Source: Desulfobacteraceae bacterium (GTDB lineage: Bacteria > Desulfobacterota > DSM-4660 > Desulfatiglandales > Desulfatiglandaceae). Taken from it: a stretch of DNA of 12,579 nucleotides. A program made the position numbers and the translations under genes. Location of the stretch: assembly GCA_030597505.1 (NCBI GenBank), contig JAUVRS010000045.1, positions 1-12,579 of the forward strand, given 5' to 3'. A model generated the notes under the pieces. The model was not told the origin of the DNA. It saw only the letters and a list, made by a program, of their open reading frames with translations, and did not search any database. Below, piece by piece: positions 12,351 to 12,579 of this stretch (position 1 is its first letter; every line of letters begins with the position of its first letter).

Positions 12351-12368
12351 GTAAAAAGTCTTTTTTAC
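12351..12368 (+). terminator. weak A/T-rich hairpin after the MarR gene (possible terminator)
   Basis: GTAAAAA (12351-12357) and TTTTTAC (12362-12368) pair around a 4-nt loop about 30 nt after the MarR stop. The stem has only two G-C pairs and its T run is part of the stem, so termination would be weak at best. Read-through into the next gene is likely. Confidence 0.25.
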
Positions 12369-12414
12369 GAGCCATTGGGTATTCAAACCATCTTCCAGTT
12401 CACAGGAGGGAGAG

Positions 12415-12579
12415 ATGTCTGATAAAGAGACCTACAAACAATTTGTAGATTGGCTTGGAAAAGCCTGGTGGGAGCTGACTGAATCAGAGGAGCGGATGCC
12501 CCTTATCATGACCCACTTCTCACCGGAGGAAGCTGCCTTTCTGACAGACATACCATTTTCAAGCAAAACCCTGGAAGAA
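12415..12579 (+). CDS. N-terminus of a probable 4Fe-4S protein (partial, right edge)
   Basis: Starts at ATG 12415 behind AGGAGGGAGAG (strong Shine-Dalgarno) and stays open for 55 codons to the window end. The visible part is acidic and helical (MSDKETYKQFVDWLGKAWW, then MTHFSPEEAAFLTDIPFSSK at 32-51). The stretch HFSPEEAAFLTDIPFSSKTLEE resembles the start of the winged-helix-like N-terminal region found in some Desulfobacterota 4Fe-4S ferredoxin-type proteins. No cysteine motif is reached inside the window, so the assignment rests on resemblance only. The gene lies 94 bp after the MarR gene on the same strand and is a candidate target of that regulator. Confidence 0.6.
   Translation, partial: MSDKETYKQFVDWLGKAWWELTESEERMPLIMTHFSPEEAAFLTDIPFSSKTLEE

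Noticed and set aside
1..12579. CRISPR array, complete insertion sequence, tRNA, rRNA or phage module
   Set aside because: No regularly spaced repeats, transposase with terminal inverted repeats, tRNA cloverleaf or structural RNA sequence was seen anywhere in the window.

Overview
The window (about 50-55% G+C by eye, not counted) reads like an anaerobic, acid-oxidising bacterium, most probably a sulfate-reducer-like member of the Desulfobacterota. This is inferred from the gene mix: a TAXI-type TRAP transporter, a crotonase, a BKACE enzyme, and an acidic N-terminus typical of Fe-S proteins in those genomes. No rRNA, tRNA, CRISPR array or complete insertion sequence is visible.

Layout. From 9575 down to 177 everything is on the minus strand, in transcription order: CPA2-type cation/proton antiporter (9575-8106), cytoplasmic M23-like protein (8003-7332), a possible 29-residue overlapping ORF (7357-7268), membrane-bound class III nucleotide cyclase with HAMP domain (7193-5595), NAD-dependent 3-hydroxyacyl-CoA/carnitine-type dehydrogenase (5518-4580), TAXI binding protein (4345-3377), fused TRAP permease (3279-1279), two-helix small membrane protein (1264-1073) and BKACE beta-keto acid cleavage enzyme (1046-177). 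Bases 1-176 hold only a doubtful ORF tail. From 9576 to 9977 lies a divergent intergenic region. A HAD hydrolase (9978-10691, plus) then runs tail-to-tail, with a 13-bp overlap, into a crotonase (11461-10679, minus). A second non-coding region (11462-11906) carries the crotonase promoter and the promoter of a MarR regulator (11907-12320, plus). The start of a probable iron-sulfur protein (12415 onward) runs off the right edge.

How the genes may work together. The dehydrogenase, TAXI-TRAP transporter and BKACE form a coherent set: import a 3-hydroxy carboxylate (the L-carnitine type is one option), oxidise it to the 3-keto acid, and cleave that with acetyl-CoA to acetoacetate and a shortened acyl-CoA. 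The substrate is not proven. The transporter part has its own predicted sigma-70 promoter (4527-4555), a leader of about 175 nt with a three-copy 16-bp repeat and two inverted repeats, and a 9-bp GC-rich hairpin between binding protein and permease that could set their ratio.

At the right end, the MarR promoter (TTGACA-N17-TACTAT) is followed at once by a perfect 12-bp palindrome, a strong candidate for autoregulation. The crotonase promoter region carries a perfect 15-bp tandem duplication that copies its -10 box.
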